From contig CAYHHA010000033.1 of the NCBI GenBank assembly GCA_964356315.1, positions 1-14,666 on the forward strand: a DNA stretch of 14,666 nucleotides. The letters are read 5' to 3'. Origin of the DNA: CAYGFH01 sp964356315 (GTDB lineage: Bacteria; Patescibacteriota; Microgenomatia; UBA10105; UBA927). The position numbers and the translations under genes are program-made. The notes under the pieces are model-generated. The model did no database searches. It saw nothing but the letters and a program-made list of their open reading frames with translations, and was not told the origin of the DNA. Below, in pieces: positions 1-8,205 of this stretch (positions are counted from its first letter, which is position 1; each line of letters starts with the position of its first letter).

Positions 1-3
1 GCC

Positions 4-40
4 GTCTAAGCCACTCTCTTCCTAAGCTACGAAGCTACTA
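4..40. repeat. Partial copy of the dispersed intergenic repeat
   Basis: This stretch closely resembles the segment at about 10486-10523 and, inverted, the segment at 14161-14190. All share a CTAAGC-CACTCTC / AAGCTAC-type wording. It sits at the 3' end of the minus-strand gene that follows and contributes its stop codon. It is a third, diverged location of the repeat family described at 10051-10521. Confidence 0.6.
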
Positions 41-1522
41 TTTGCCCAACCTCGGTTTTTCCACAGTTACTTCCAGATTCTGTAGTTCTAACTCTCCACC
101 TGTTTGTTCGAGTCCTGGGATTTCTAGGGAGAAATACAATTTGTCTCCGTTTATCTCTATACTTTCTGCATCGAAAAATGCGGATGCTTCGTAAGCATCT
201 CCAACTTTTTTGGCTTTGGTGTAGTTGGCGATTACATAGTCCACAGAGTCCAGAGATTTCAACGTTGCGACGTCAACGGTCTTTATCGGCGTTGGGTCAA
301 AGAGTTGATCCGCAGAAAATGCAAAGTATCCTTTGCCACGAAGCATGAGATCATTTTTCGGCATGGTAATTGTGTGAACTTCTTTCGCATTAGAAATCTT
401 TGAATTCGGATTTTTTGGATCAGGAGGTAGGTTGAGTTCAAATTTTGCAGCATCGGTGATCTTTATAATAGGCAAATCAATCTGTCCATCCAACGAGACG
501 TTTTGTAAAGACTGGGTATGATTGGTTTGTAGTGAAAGTTCTTTAACAGTCGTATATAGAGTTGCTGGCTTTGTATCTACAATAAACATTGAATCAGCAA
601 ACACCACTTTCTCCTGATTGGAATGGATTTCCGTTATCTGCACATCTGATCCTTTGGAATTATCCTTAATCAGTATTTTATACACTCCCTTTTCCAGTTT
701 TGGGATATCGAATCCACCTTTTTGTGGCACCATAGAAAGTTTGCTGGTGTCTACTACTCCGTCATCGCCGATGTCTGTGGTTGCGATAAGGCGATCTTGT
801 TTGTATAACTCGAGGGTTAGGACGTCCTCCCCTTCGTACATATTGGCGTCTTTTTTGGCTACTGCAAAAGTAAACGGTTGCGTATCTACACGGACATATA
901 GCGTATGACTTCCGCGAAGTTGAGTAGTTACCGCATAGGCTTTTTTACCTGGTGACTTAATGTCGTTAGGAAGAGCTAGGGCGCTAGGGTCAAAGTAATA
1001 CGTTGCTACAGATTTGTCTTTCGGCAGAGCAGTCGCGAACTGTTCAAAAGACTGATAGGTATTAGTTTTTTGCCAAAATAGCAGTCCACTGTCAGCTCTG
1101 GTCTCAGGAAGCTGATCAAGCAGAATATTGTACAGAGGTTTATAGGCATATTTCTTGTTTGTATCGCCACGCACACCGAGCTTTACTTCTTTGGGATTGC
1201 CCGTAAATTTCATTCGTACCCAGATGCCGTCTATTTTTTTGGACAACAGGGCTAAATTGAAAGTGACAATGTTTTTCCGTATAAGCTGTTTTGGGATAGA
1301 AACACCCTTATCAGAGGTGTTGAGCGTTTGTCCAGATTCCACGCCATTTAACGCAGAGAGCTTGCCTTTATCAGAGAGGGCTGTAAACTGATAAGTGACT
1401 ATGGCGCCAAACGGAGCAACATATCGGAAGATCAGATAGCCTATAAGAAACAAACCAAACAACGAGGCTAAAACAGTCGTTCGATGCTGTGGATTGGTTA
1501 CATAGTTCAAAACTCTTTGCAT
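38..1522 (-). CDS. Membrane-anchored extracytoplasmic protein of unknown function
   Basis: This 494-residue protein is not assigned to a family. Residues 1-14 are short and basic, residues about 15-37 form one strongly hydrophobic helix, and the remaining roughly 450 residues look soluble and beta-rich with many Lys, Asp and Thr. The predicted topology is an N-terminal anchor with a large domain outside the membrane. No catalytic motif, LPXTG or cysteine pair is evident. The second half has regular beta-strand-like stretches, so several Ig-like or jelly-roll domains are possible. It is divergent from the Wzx-like flippase across a 72-bp bidirectional promoter region, so a role in glycan assembly, attachment or surface display is plausible but inferred from position only. 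The ATG is favoured because a good promoter ends a few bases upstream and no Shine-Dalgarno sequence is present. Confidence 0.8.
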   Translation of the reverse strand: MQRVLNYVTNPQHRTTVLASLFGLFLIGYLIFRYVAPFGAIVTYQFTALSDKGKLSALNGVESGQTLNTSDKGVSIPKQLIRKNIVTFNLALLSKKIDGIWVRMKFTGNPKEVKLGVRGDTNKKYAYKPLYNILLDQLPETRADSGLLFWQKTNTYQSFEQFATALPKDKSVATYYFDPSALALPNDIKSPGKKAYAVTTQLRGSHTLYVRVDTQPFTFAVAKKDANMYEGEDVLTLELYKQDRLIATTDIGDDGVVDTSKLSMVPQKGGFDIPKLEKGVYKILIKDNSKGSDVQITEIHSNQEKVVFADSMFIVDTKPATLYTTVKELSLQTNHTQSLQNVSLDGQIDLPIIKITDAAKFELNLPPDPKNPNSKISNAKEVHTITMPKNDLMLRGKGYFAFSADQLFDPTPIKTVDVATLKSLDSVDYVIANYTKAKKVGDAYEASAFFDAESIEINGDKLYFSLEIPGLEQTGGELELQNLEVTVEKPRLGK

Positions 1523-1523
1523 A

Positions 1524-1538
1524 GATAGTACTACTATA
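1524..1538. promoter_or_regulatory. Inverted repeat GATAGTA-N1-TACTATA at promoter
   Basis: This near-perfect inverted repeat overlaps the -10 element. The same half-sites recur at 9245-9261 with a 3-bp spacer and at 14107-14125 with a 5-bp spacer, each upstream of a minus-strand gene. It could be an operator or simply a shared -10 context. Confidence 0.35.
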
Positions 1539-1561
1539 GCAGAATAGGCCTATAATTGCAA
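1533..1561 (-). promoter_or_regulatory. Sigma70-type promoter of the membrane-anchored protein gene
   Basis: On the minus strand there is a -35-like TTGCAA (1556-1561), a 17-nt spacer and a -10 TATAGT (1533-1538). The expected start of transcription is about 1526, only a few bases before the ATG at 1522, so the mRNA would be leaderless or nearly so. Confidence 0.6.
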
Positions 1562-1570
1562 GCCTGACTG

Positions 1571-1579
1571 TGCTATACT
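1571..1579 (+). promoter_or_regulatory. Extended -10 promoter for the flippase gene
   Basis: TGC-TATACT (1571-1579) matches an extended -10 (TGnTATAAT) and lies 15 bp before the ATG at 1595. No good -35 lies at 17 bp. A second TATAAT at 1586-1591 is too close to the ATG to serve this start. Both promoters in this gap share the palindromic TTGCAA at 1556-1561, though only the minus-strand spacing is canonical. Confidence 0.45.
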
Positions 1580-1594
1580 ACAGCCTATAATCAT

Positions 1595-2845
1595 ATGAAG
1601 CGTGCATTACATCGTTTGTTGTTTACTAATACCAGCACGAAGCAGATCCTGATCAAAAATACTTTTTGGCTGATGCTTTCAGAGGTTGTGGCAAAGGGGT
1701 TACTGTTTATTATCACCATTTCGGTCGTACGATACCTTGGAGCCACAGAATATGGCAAATACTCCACAGCCATCGCGTTTACCTCACTGTTTAGTGTTAT
1801 TGTGGATTTTGGCCTTGGGACTATGCTAGTTACGGAGCTTGCGAGCTCTGGGAAAGAGAAATCAGCCTCATTGTTTGGTTCCATTTTGAGCCTAAAGCTC
1901 GTTTTGTCCGTCATTTCTGCTTTGTCTATCCTGGTAGCGTCATATTTCGTCCATTTTCCTCCGGATGTTCTGCGGTTGGTGTATTTGAGTGGCTTGTACA
2001 TGTTGTTGCAGTCATTTGTGCTTATTTTCCCAGCACTCTTTCAAGCATATGAGAGCATGCAATTCAGCTTCATTGTGCGAACAGGAACCAATATTATTTT
2101 ATGTGGATTGGTACTTTTGGCAATTTCGATGAAATTATCCGCCATTGGCATTCTCTCCGCCTATATCGTTACTGCCACGATTATGCTCTTGATCTGTCTG
2201 TATTTGGTCAAGCGATACCTTTTTTCCATAGAATTTGGCATACAAAAAGACATGATTGTAGACCTTCTACGTCGGTCTTGGCCATTGTTTTTGGGTAATG
2301 TCTGTGCAACCATCTATTTGTCTGCGGACACCACTATGCTCGGGTTTATGCGAGGCTATACAGAAGTCGGCATCTATCAAGCTGCGTACAAAATCCTTTA
2401 CGTGTTCCAGACCTTGAATCTTGTCCATGTCGCTTTACTTCCTCGCATGGCCGAGTTGTACCGAACTAATCGCCCAGCCCTCAAAAAACTATTAAAGTTA
2501 AGCATTGGAATTTCTTTGCTAATACTTGTCCCTGTGCTGTCAATTATTGGAATATATCGAAACAAAATTGTTTATCTCGTATATGGTGCGCGGTTTGTGG
2601 GAGCAGGGGATGTGTTAATTATTCTCATTATAGGTGGCGCTATAAGTTTTATTTCTAGTTATATTTCGAGTATGTTCCTATTTCAAAAAAAATATCATAA
2701 ATGGTTAGCAGCACAGTTTTTTGCCCTAGTAGTGAATATTTTTGTTAATATTGCATTAATTTCGATTGCAGGTCCTGTTGGGGCCGCGTTTGGTTATCTT
2801 ATAGGGTGTATTGTAATGTTAATTTTCTATATAATATCTATTTGA
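1595..2845 (+). CDS. Wzx-like polysaccharide flippase (oligosaccharide translocase)
   Basis: This is a polytopic inner-membrane protein of 416 residues, with many hydrophobic segments separated by short basic loops. It opens with the family-typical N-terminal pattern TKQILIKNTFWLMLSEVVAKG, followed by the VVRYLGATEYGKYSTAIAF segment characteristic of the MOP superfamily (Polysacc_synt family). Such proteins flip undecaprenyl-linked oligosaccharide units across the cytoplasmic membrane. At 416 residues it is at the short end for the family, with about 12 membrane segments. Base composition changes within the gene: the first about 880 bp are like the flanks, while the last about 360 bp are clearly AT-richer, matching the next genes. 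A glycosyltransferase gene follows after only 4 bp, so the two are probably cotranscribed. No Shine-Dalgarno sequence is seen. The general function is secure, but the glycan carried is unknown. Confidence 0.9.
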   Translation: MKRALHRLLFTNTSTKQILIKNTFWLMLSEVVAKGLLFIITISVVRYLGATEYGKYSTAIAFTSLFSVIVDFGLGTMLVTELASSGKEKSASLFGSILSLKLVLSVISALSILVASYFVHFPPDVLRLVYLSGLYMLLQSFVLIFPALFQAYESMQFSFIVRTGTNIILCGLVLLAISMKLSAIGILSAYIVTATIMLLICLYLVKRYLFSIEFGIQKDMIVDLLRRSWPLFLGNVCATIYLSADTTMLGFMRGYTEVGIYQAAYKILYVFQTLNLVHVALLPRMAELYRTNRPALKKLLKLSIGISLLILVPVLSIIGIYRNKIVYLVYGARFVGAGDVLIILIIGGAISFISSYISSMFLFQKKYHKWLAAQFFALVVNIFVNIALISIAGPVGAAFGYLIGCIVMLIFYIISI

Positions 2846-2849
2846 TTTT

Positions 2850-3926
2850 ATGAAATCGATTCTAAATATCTCGATTCATCCTCCGATATATACCCATGGG
2901 GGTGGCGCCTTGTTTCTAGAGCGCGCTAGAGCGCTACATGATGTATATGATATTTCTGTTATCACCAAAATGAGTGATGATGAAATTAGAATTTTTTCGG
3001 TTAATAGATACTTGTTTAAAAATGTTTGGATAGTAAAAAAGCGAACTCATTTCCTGGGAAAAATTCTTGAACATTTAGAGTACTGCTACGTATGTAATAA
3101 AGTGGTATTTTTAAATAATTTCGATTATATCAATATTGAATATTTTAAAACAATATTTTACTGCTCTTTGATTATAGCTTTTTTCAGAAATTCAATAACG
3201 TTCACAGTTATCGATGTGTATTTCCACTCCTTACAAGAACGTATCCTCTTTTCTCGTTTTCGAATAATGGATAAATTACATCTATTATTAATAAAAAATT
3301 TAGAATTAGGAATATATAAACTATTTTTCAAAAAAATACTCGTATGGGGAATTGATGACAGAAAACTACTAGTCACAAATGGTGTACTTCAAAGCATGAT
3401 ACGTGTTGTTCCACCAATTTACTTAAACCATAAGTCAGACAAAGCACGTGAACTAAATACATATTTATTTATTGGATCTTCATCACATAGTCCGAATATA
3501 GATGCTCTCGATATGAGTATAAGAATAATTAACGATCTCAGGGAATCACAGAAATCTTCAAAGCTAATTGTAGTTGGAGATTGGAAGGATCGAAAATCAA
3601 CCGATTTTGTTCAATATTTAGGCAGAGTGGATGATATCAGTGAGTACTACAACATTGCAAGTATGGTGCTTTGCCCTATAGTTTGGGGAGCTGGAATTAA
3701 AGTAAAGGTTGTTGAGGCAATGTCTTACGGATTGACAATTATTACTAGCGCAAAGGGGATAAGAAATATCAAATTAAATAGTTATTTGAATACTAACACC
3801 GATACTATTTTATTTGAAATCTTAACAAAGTATAATCTTATTCTTCTAAGAAATGGCAATGAATACAAAATGACACAGTTTTCCCCCGAAATTATCCGTC
3901 CACTTTACATGGATATATACAAATAA
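2850..3926 (+). CDS. Glycosyltransferase, family 4-like (GT-B fold)
   Basis: This cytoplasmic GT-B enzyme has 358 residues. The N-terminal half is divergent but begins with a beta strand and a glycine-rich loop (HGGGA near residue 17), typical of the acceptor domain. The C-terminal half carries the donor domain. It includes a LFIGSS strand, LIVVGDW, YLGRVDD, and the characteristic segment VLCPIVWGAGIKVKVVEAMSYGL, which holds the conserved Glu near the nucleotide-sugar site. It would add one sugar to the lipid-linked glycan exported by the upstream flippase. It follows the flippase after 4 bp and ends 1 bp before the stop of the convergent GT-C gene. The coding sequence is AT-rich compared with the window's ends. 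Donor and acceptor cannot be predicted. Confidence 0.85.
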   Translation: MKSILNISIHPPIYTHGGGALFLERARALHDVYDISVITKMSDDEIRIFSVNRYLFKNVWIVKKRTHFLGKILEHLEYCYVCNKVVFLNNFDYINIEYFKTIFYCSLIIAFFRNSITFTVIDVYFHSLQERILFSRFRIMDKLHLLLIKNLELGIYKLFFKKILVWGIDDRKLLVTNGVLQSMIRVVPPIYLNHKSDKARELNTYLFIGSSSHSPNIDALDMSIRIINDLRESQKSSKLIVVGDWKDRKSTDFVQYLGRVDDISEYYNIASMVLCPIVWGAGIKVKVVEAMSYGLTIITSAKGIRNIKLNSYLNTNTDTILFEILTKYNLILLRNGNEYKMTQFSPEIIRPLYMDIYK

Positions 3927-3927
3927 T

Positions 3928-5511
3928 CTACTTGAGAGAGATCTTGTATGCACTATTATCGCGAATAGGTTCGATTATTACTGAATTATTTAAGTATGAA
4001 TCAAGAATTTTTTGCCGAATATCGATATATGATGATTTATGGGATGAATCTTCAAAGATATATACCTCATGACCATTCTTTAATACAGTATCAATAATAT
4101 ATAGCGTTTTTTCGATTTTATTATCAGAAATATTTGAATAATCTAATACTGGTCTCGATATAATATATTTATTATTCAGATTTGAAACTATTATTGAATT
4201 GGTATTTGTGTTTTCGTCGATAATTTTATTTAAAGTAAATGCGATCTTTTTATCCGATAGTAGAACGTTCAAACCATCTATTTTATTAAAAAGAAACAAA
4301 ATATTCGCCAAAGCGGTGACAATAATTAATATTAATCTAATCTCACGCGATATTTTAATTTTGTATATATAATATACATATAGTGATACTAATAAAATAT
4401 ATGTTAACGGGATATATCTTACGTAAACTCCACTAATTGAAGTGAATCCTTCTCCCCAGTGATATCCACCAAATGTATCATATGTCCAGAATATTGATGG
4501 CAGAATTAGCCCTACAAGAAATAGGCGCATACGGGTCAGATTTTTAATTAAAATTATAAAACCCAAAATAGAAAAGATATATGGAAAAAAAACTTTACTT
4601 ATATGAGATTTAAAGTTATTACCTAGTCTATTAATATCTGGGTTAAGATCTTGCAAAAAAAATCGGTTAATAATTTTACTAACACCTTGAGATATATTTC
4701 CAATTACATTGTTACTATTAGAAATAATGGTTTCACTTGATGCAGTAGATTTAGCTGTATAGGAAAACGTCATTGGTGAGCCATAAAAATGGGTATTTAA
4801 ATTAGCAATTAAAAATATTCCTACTATTATAGGGCTTATGAGTAATCCCAGGTTTTGTAACAGCTTTCGAATATTATTTTTCGATAAATATGCATATACG
4901 ATAAGAAGAGGTGGCACAAAAATAATATACTCATATCGAGTAAAGATCCCAAGTGCTAAGAATACGCCTGAAAAAATTGGGTAGACATTATCATTAAACT
5001 CCTCTGTTGACAGCATTATAAAGTAGAGTCCTATCAAATATAATGTTGCTCCAGCTATATTTCCAAATAGTGAATTAGACCAGTATATTAAAGGGGGAGA
5101 CGTGCCCCATATAAGCGAAACTAATAGCGCGTTACGTCTGTTAAATATTTTCTTTATAATCAAGTAGACTATTACGATATTTAGTATTGCGAAAAGAGGG
5201 GGAATAAAAAAAGGACCGGATAAGCCTCCGATGAATCCTATAGCAATTAGAAAATATATTCCATACGCCATTCCAGGGACTGCGCCATTGCCATTATAGA
5301 ACAACCCAGCAGGTGTAAAAGATTCTACTTTAAATGTTTGATTAAAAGAAACTGGTTTAATTAAAGAGTGGTTATAATATAATTCTTTTCCAAGCAAATA
5401 GAACCCAGTTTCATCTGGATGTTTGAACCAATTATTTCCGAATATGTTGATATAATTACTAAGTACAAAAGCAATACACAAGATGCTAATTAATAATATA
5501 TTTTTTTTCAT
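3928..5511 (-). CDS. Polytopic GT-C-type glycosyltransferase (GT39/ArnT-like)
   Basis: This 527-residue membrane protein has about 11-12 hydrophobic segments. An N-terminal helix is followed by the first outer loop containing FKHPDETGFYLLGKELY. The Asp-Glu pair in this loop is the hallmark of lipid-phosphate-sugar-dependent GT-C enzymes (PMT, ArnT and related families). The last about 110 residues are soluble. Such enzymes transfer a sugar from a polyprenyl-phosphate donor to a glycan, lipid or protein outside the membrane. The GtrB/DPM1-like protein encoded at the head of the same operon could make that donor. Its ATG overlaps the stop of the upstream GT2 gene by one base (TAATG), indicating translational coupling. 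The gene is very AT-rich. A Wzy-like polymerase is an alternative, but the HPDE loop argues for GT-C. Confidence 0.75.
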   Translation of the reverse strand: MKKNILLISILCIAFVLSNYINIFGNNWFKHPDETGFYLLGKELYYNHSLIKPVSFNQTFKVESFTPAGLFYNGNGAVPGMAYGIYFLIAIGFIGGLSGPFFIPPLFAILNIVIVYLIIKKIFNRRNALLVSLIWGTSPPLIYWSNSLFGNIAGATLYLIGLYFIMLSTEEFNDNVYPIFSGVFLALGIFTRYEYIIFVPPLLIVYAYLSKNNIRKLLQNLGLLISPIIVGIFLIANLNTHFYGSPMTFSYTAKSTASSETIISNSNNVIGNISQGVSKIINRFFLQDLNPDINRLGNNFKSHISKVFFPYIFSILGFIILIKNLTRMRLFLVGLILPSIFWTYDTFGGYHWGEGFTSISGVYVRYIPLTYILLVSLYVYYIYKIKISREIRLILIIVTALANILFLFNKIDGLNVLLSDKKIAFTLNKIIDENTNTNSIIVSNLNNKYIISRPVLDYSNISDNKIEKTLYIIDTVLKNGHEVYIFEDSSHKSSYIDIRQKILDSYLNNSVIIEPIRDNSAYKISLK

Positions 5512-6404
5512 TATAATAATCCATTCTTTAAGCCTAAAATGTATCGTTTAAAAGACTCAAAACATGAAAAATGTAACGCGGCAAATAATAGGTGGAATGT
5601 AAATTGATTTATTGTAAAGTATATTTTTGCGATACCGATTAAATTCTTATTTGCAAATATTAATGCATTTCTCGAAATATAATATGCTTGGACAGGGGAA
5701 ATTTTGTCAGAACCGATAATACCAGCGCTAGCTGATTTTTTATGATATATCACGCTTTGGGGAAACGTTATAATTTTGTAGCCAGCTTTTCGTATCCGGT
5801 AACTCCAGTCAACATCTTCATAATATGCAAAATAGATAGGATCTAACATGCCAATCTCTTTAACTACCTTTGCGCTTACTAGAAACGCACAACCAGTTAG
5901 AAAATCGGGCTGAATAGTATTCATATACATATTTGATTCTTTTCGTTTTCCGATCATGATGCTAATTCCTGTGGGAATTGATATCGTGCCACCCATTGAC
6001 CAAATTTTCGATGATTTATAGTATAGAATTTTAGGAGACGATGCTCCTATTGTTGCATCCTGTTCCATCTGATTAACTAATGGTTCAATGAATTCAGGAT
6101 CCACAACGGTGTCATTATTTAAAAGCATGACATATTCAGCGCCGTGTTGTATTCCATACTCGATTCCTTGATTGTTTGCGACCACGAACCCGGTATTAAT
6201 TGCATTTTTAATTATATGAATTTTCGGAAATTTTGACTTAATTGAAGCCGCTTGATTGTCTTTAGAACCGTTATCAACTACAACTACCTCGTAATTTGAG
6301 TACGTTACGTGTGCAAGAGACTCGAGACATTCAATTGTGTCTGCCAAGCCGTTCCAGTTTACGATTATTATCCAGACCGATGGGTTAATTTTTATTTTTG
6401 ACAT
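5511..6404 (-). CDS. Glycosyltransferase family 2, rhamnosyltransferase-like
   Basis: This GT-A enzyme has 297 residues. The N-terminus reads VWIIIVNWNGLADTIECLESL, then VVVVDNGSKD (nucleotide binding), NTGFVVANNQGI, and the metal-binding LLNNDT. The acceptor-side motif YFAYYEDVDWSYRIRKAGY is typical of the WbbL/RfbF rhamnosyltransferase branch, with a FLTGCAFLV segment before it. A partly hydrophobic C-terminal region may associate with the membrane. It likely transfers a deoxyhexose or related sugar to the lipid-linked intermediate in the cytoplasm. Its start overlaps the end of the methyltransferase gene by 13 bp, and its stop overlaps the start of the GT-C gene, so it is internal to an operon. 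The sugar specificity is inferred weakly from similarity to that branch. Confidence 0.88.
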   Translation of the reverse strand: MSKIKINPSVWIIIVNWNGLADTIECLESLAHVTYSNYEVVVVDNGSKDNQAASIKSKFPKIHIIKNAINTGFVVANNQGIEYGIQHGAEYVMLLNNDTVVDPEFIEPLVNQMEQDATIGASSPKILYYKSSKIWSMGGTISIPTGISIMIGKRKESNMYMNTIQPDFLTGCAFLVSAKVVKEIGMLDPIYFAYYEDVDWSYRIRKAGYKIITFPQSVIYHKKSASAGIIGSDKISPVQAYYISRNALIFANKNLIGIAKIYFTINQFTFHLLFAALHFSCFESFKRYILGLKNGLL

Positions 6405-7102
6405 ACTATAAATATGCTTACTCCCATCTCATTTGGAAGTAAATTTATAAATTTATTTATAAATATTTTGAAAAATTTATTAGATATTTTATCTAGTGGT
6501 GCTTTTATGTACGAATGGGTTACTATTTGAAATCCCTCATTCTTGAGAATAGTAGATATGTGCTTATATGAATATATTCTTGCGTTACCATATTTGTTAT
6601 AAAACCAAGAAGGTAGTAAATTTAAAAATGGTATTCGGTTATAAGGAATTATAGAGTTGAATGGAAGATTAAATCCATGTGTCTCCATAAGATAATACCT
6701 GTTCGGGACTGTCAAGATGAACTTTCCATTCTTTTTCAGCACGCGGAATATTTCTCTTATAGCATCTGCATCATTATTCGTATGTTCAATTACTTCGTAG
6801 GAAATAACCGTATCAAAATAATTATCGCTATACGGGATAACTTTTCCATCATATTTGGAGTATGTAACATTCTCTAGCTTCTTGCTGTTCGCAAAATTCC
6901 TTGCCTCTTCAATCCGCACGTCTTCAATATCTATTCCTACAATATTTTTGAAATCCGCCTCATAAAATACGGTATTTGCCCCATTTCCACACCCAAAATC
7001 AAGAAGATTCAAGTTGCCTTCTATATTGCTATATGAAAGTTCATATCGAATCTTCGGTAGGGAGAATCCGTATTCAGTTGGTGCGCCTTTTTGTATTTTC
7101 AT
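6392..7102 (-). CDS. Class I SAM-dependent methyltransferase
   Basis: This 236-residue protein has a clear Methyltransf_11-type core. Motif I is LLDFGCGNGANTVF (residues about 33-46), the acidic strand end is IVGIDIED, then DGKVIPYSDNYFDTVISYEVIEHT (motif IV with the following helix) and a FRVLKKNGKFILTVPN strand. The C-terminal third is hydrophobic and aromatic, perhaps for a lipid-linked acceptor. Within a glycan operon it most likely methylates a sugar or the end of a chain, which can stop chain growth. That role is an inference. The start overlaps the stop of the upstream GT4 gene (ATGA), and the end overlaps the GT2 gene by 13 bp. The gene is AT-rich. Confidence 0.88.
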   Translation of the reverse strand: MKIQKGAPTEYGFSLPKIRYELSYSNIEGNLNLLDFGCGNGANTVFYEADFKNIVGIDIEDVRIEEARNFANSKKLENVTYSKYDGKVIPYSDNYFDTVISYEVIEHTNNDADAIREIFRVLKKNGKFILTVPNRYYLMETHGFNLPFNSIIPYNRIPFLNLLPSWFYNKYGNARIYSYKHISTILKNEGFQIVTHSYIKAPLDKISNKFFKIFINKFINLLPNEMGVSIFIVCQK

Positions 7103-8184
7103 GTAATTATATTCAAATAGCTTTTTGTATATCTATTCCAAATGGTAGGTTTTCTGTAAGTAATATTTATTGTATTGGATAGTAGCGGTTTAAGTTTTGA
7201 TAATGGGAAACAATTTGGGAGTTGCCTTAGGCCATCTATATCAGATGTAACAATAGGTTTTCCATACGCTGCAGCGATGTTGCCAACCCCGCTTTGAGCG
7301 TCAAAGTGGGTATAAGGGAGGGCTACAACGTCTGCGGCGGTGAAATAGAATGGTATATCGTCCGAGGGAATGTACTGAATGTAAGAAAGTACTTTTGAAG
7401 ATAAATTGAGTATCTGTATTTGTCTTTCAAATGGCTTCCAATCAATCCAATTCTTCCCGGCGATAATGAGTCTTGTATGCGGGTCCTTTTTGGATATGAG
7501 TGAGAAAGCATTGATGAGGATATCCAACCCTTTATATTTTCGGATAGTTCCAAAAAATAGAACGACACGGTTTTTGGAGGTTAGTCCGAAATGAGCTTTG
7601 GCTTTCGCCTGGGACATGCTCTTTGTTTTTAGAAAATTAAGCGGTCCGTAGGGAAGTATGTGTATTTTAGATTCAGGTATATGAAAAGAATTCAGAAGCG
7701 AATTTTTGTTCGCTTCAGTGTGCACCAACAGGGTATCTGCGAATCTATACATAATAGATGAACACGTACGATCAAGCATATTTGATTCATGAGCGATGAC
7801 GTTATGAAGGGTCAAAATGACCTTTTTCCCTCGAAGTTTAGATAGTACGGCAATAGTAAAAAATATTGGGAAGAGGATATAGATCCACCAATTTATGTGT
7901 GTGACTGTCCCTTTTGATGTGAGGCCCACGTAGATCCATGAAAGCGGATTGTACCAAGATAGTATTCGTTTTATGTGTAGCGTTTTGGTTTCTTTAATGC
8001 TAAACATTTTCGAATATTCTTTTGTCCCGCCTGGATAGAGAAATTCAGGGTAAATAGAGGAAAAGCTATGGAATTCGACATTCAACTTAGTTGACAGAGC
8101 TTTGGACTGCTCTATACAGTATTCGCTTATCCCTTTGATGGGTGGTAGTGTTCCAAATAGAGAAATATCCGTTTTGGTATTCAT
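7099..8184 (-). CDS. Glycosyltransferase family 4 (GT-B fold)
   Basis: This 361-residue enzyme has recognisable GT4 segments. ISLFGTLPPIKGISEYC is the N-terminal glycine loop; THINWW and VILTLHNV follow, then the linker ESKIHILPYG. The donor domain has VVLFFGTIRKYKGLDILINAF, LIIAGK, and AADVVALPYTHFDAQSGVGNIAAAYGKPIVTSD. In this last block the first Glu of the usual E-x7-E motif is not obvious: the position reads DAQSGVGN. Some GT4 subgroups show the same QSG form. It follows the GtrB-like gene after a 21-bp gap and overlaps the methyltransferase gene by 4 bp. Base composition is intermediate between the AT-rich core and the flank. The transferred sugar is unknown. Confidence 0.88.
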   Translation of the reverse strand: MNTKTDISLFGTLPPIKGISEYCIEQSKALSTKLNVEFHSFSSIYPEFLYPGGTKEYSKMFSIKETKTLHIKRILSWYNPLSWIYVGLTSKGTVTHINWWIYILFPIFFTIAVLSKLRGKKVILTLHNVIAHESNMLDRTCSSIMYRFADTLLVHTEANKNSLLNSFHIPESKIHILPYGPLNFLKTKSMSQAKAKAHFGLTSKNRVVLFFGTIRKYKGLDILINAFSLISKKDPHTRLIIAGKNWIDWKPFERQIQILNLSSKVLSYIQYIPSDDIPFYFTAADVVALPYTHFDAQSGVGNIAAAYGKPIVTSDIDGLRQLPNCFPLSKLKPLLSNTINITYRKPTIWNRYTKSYLNIIT

Positions 8185-8205
8185 AGATTTGAACGTAAAC
8201 TACGA

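Noticed and set aside
1591..2001. Minus-strand open frame opposite the flippase gene
   Set aside because: It is a shadow of the flippase coding sequence with no recognisable protein features.
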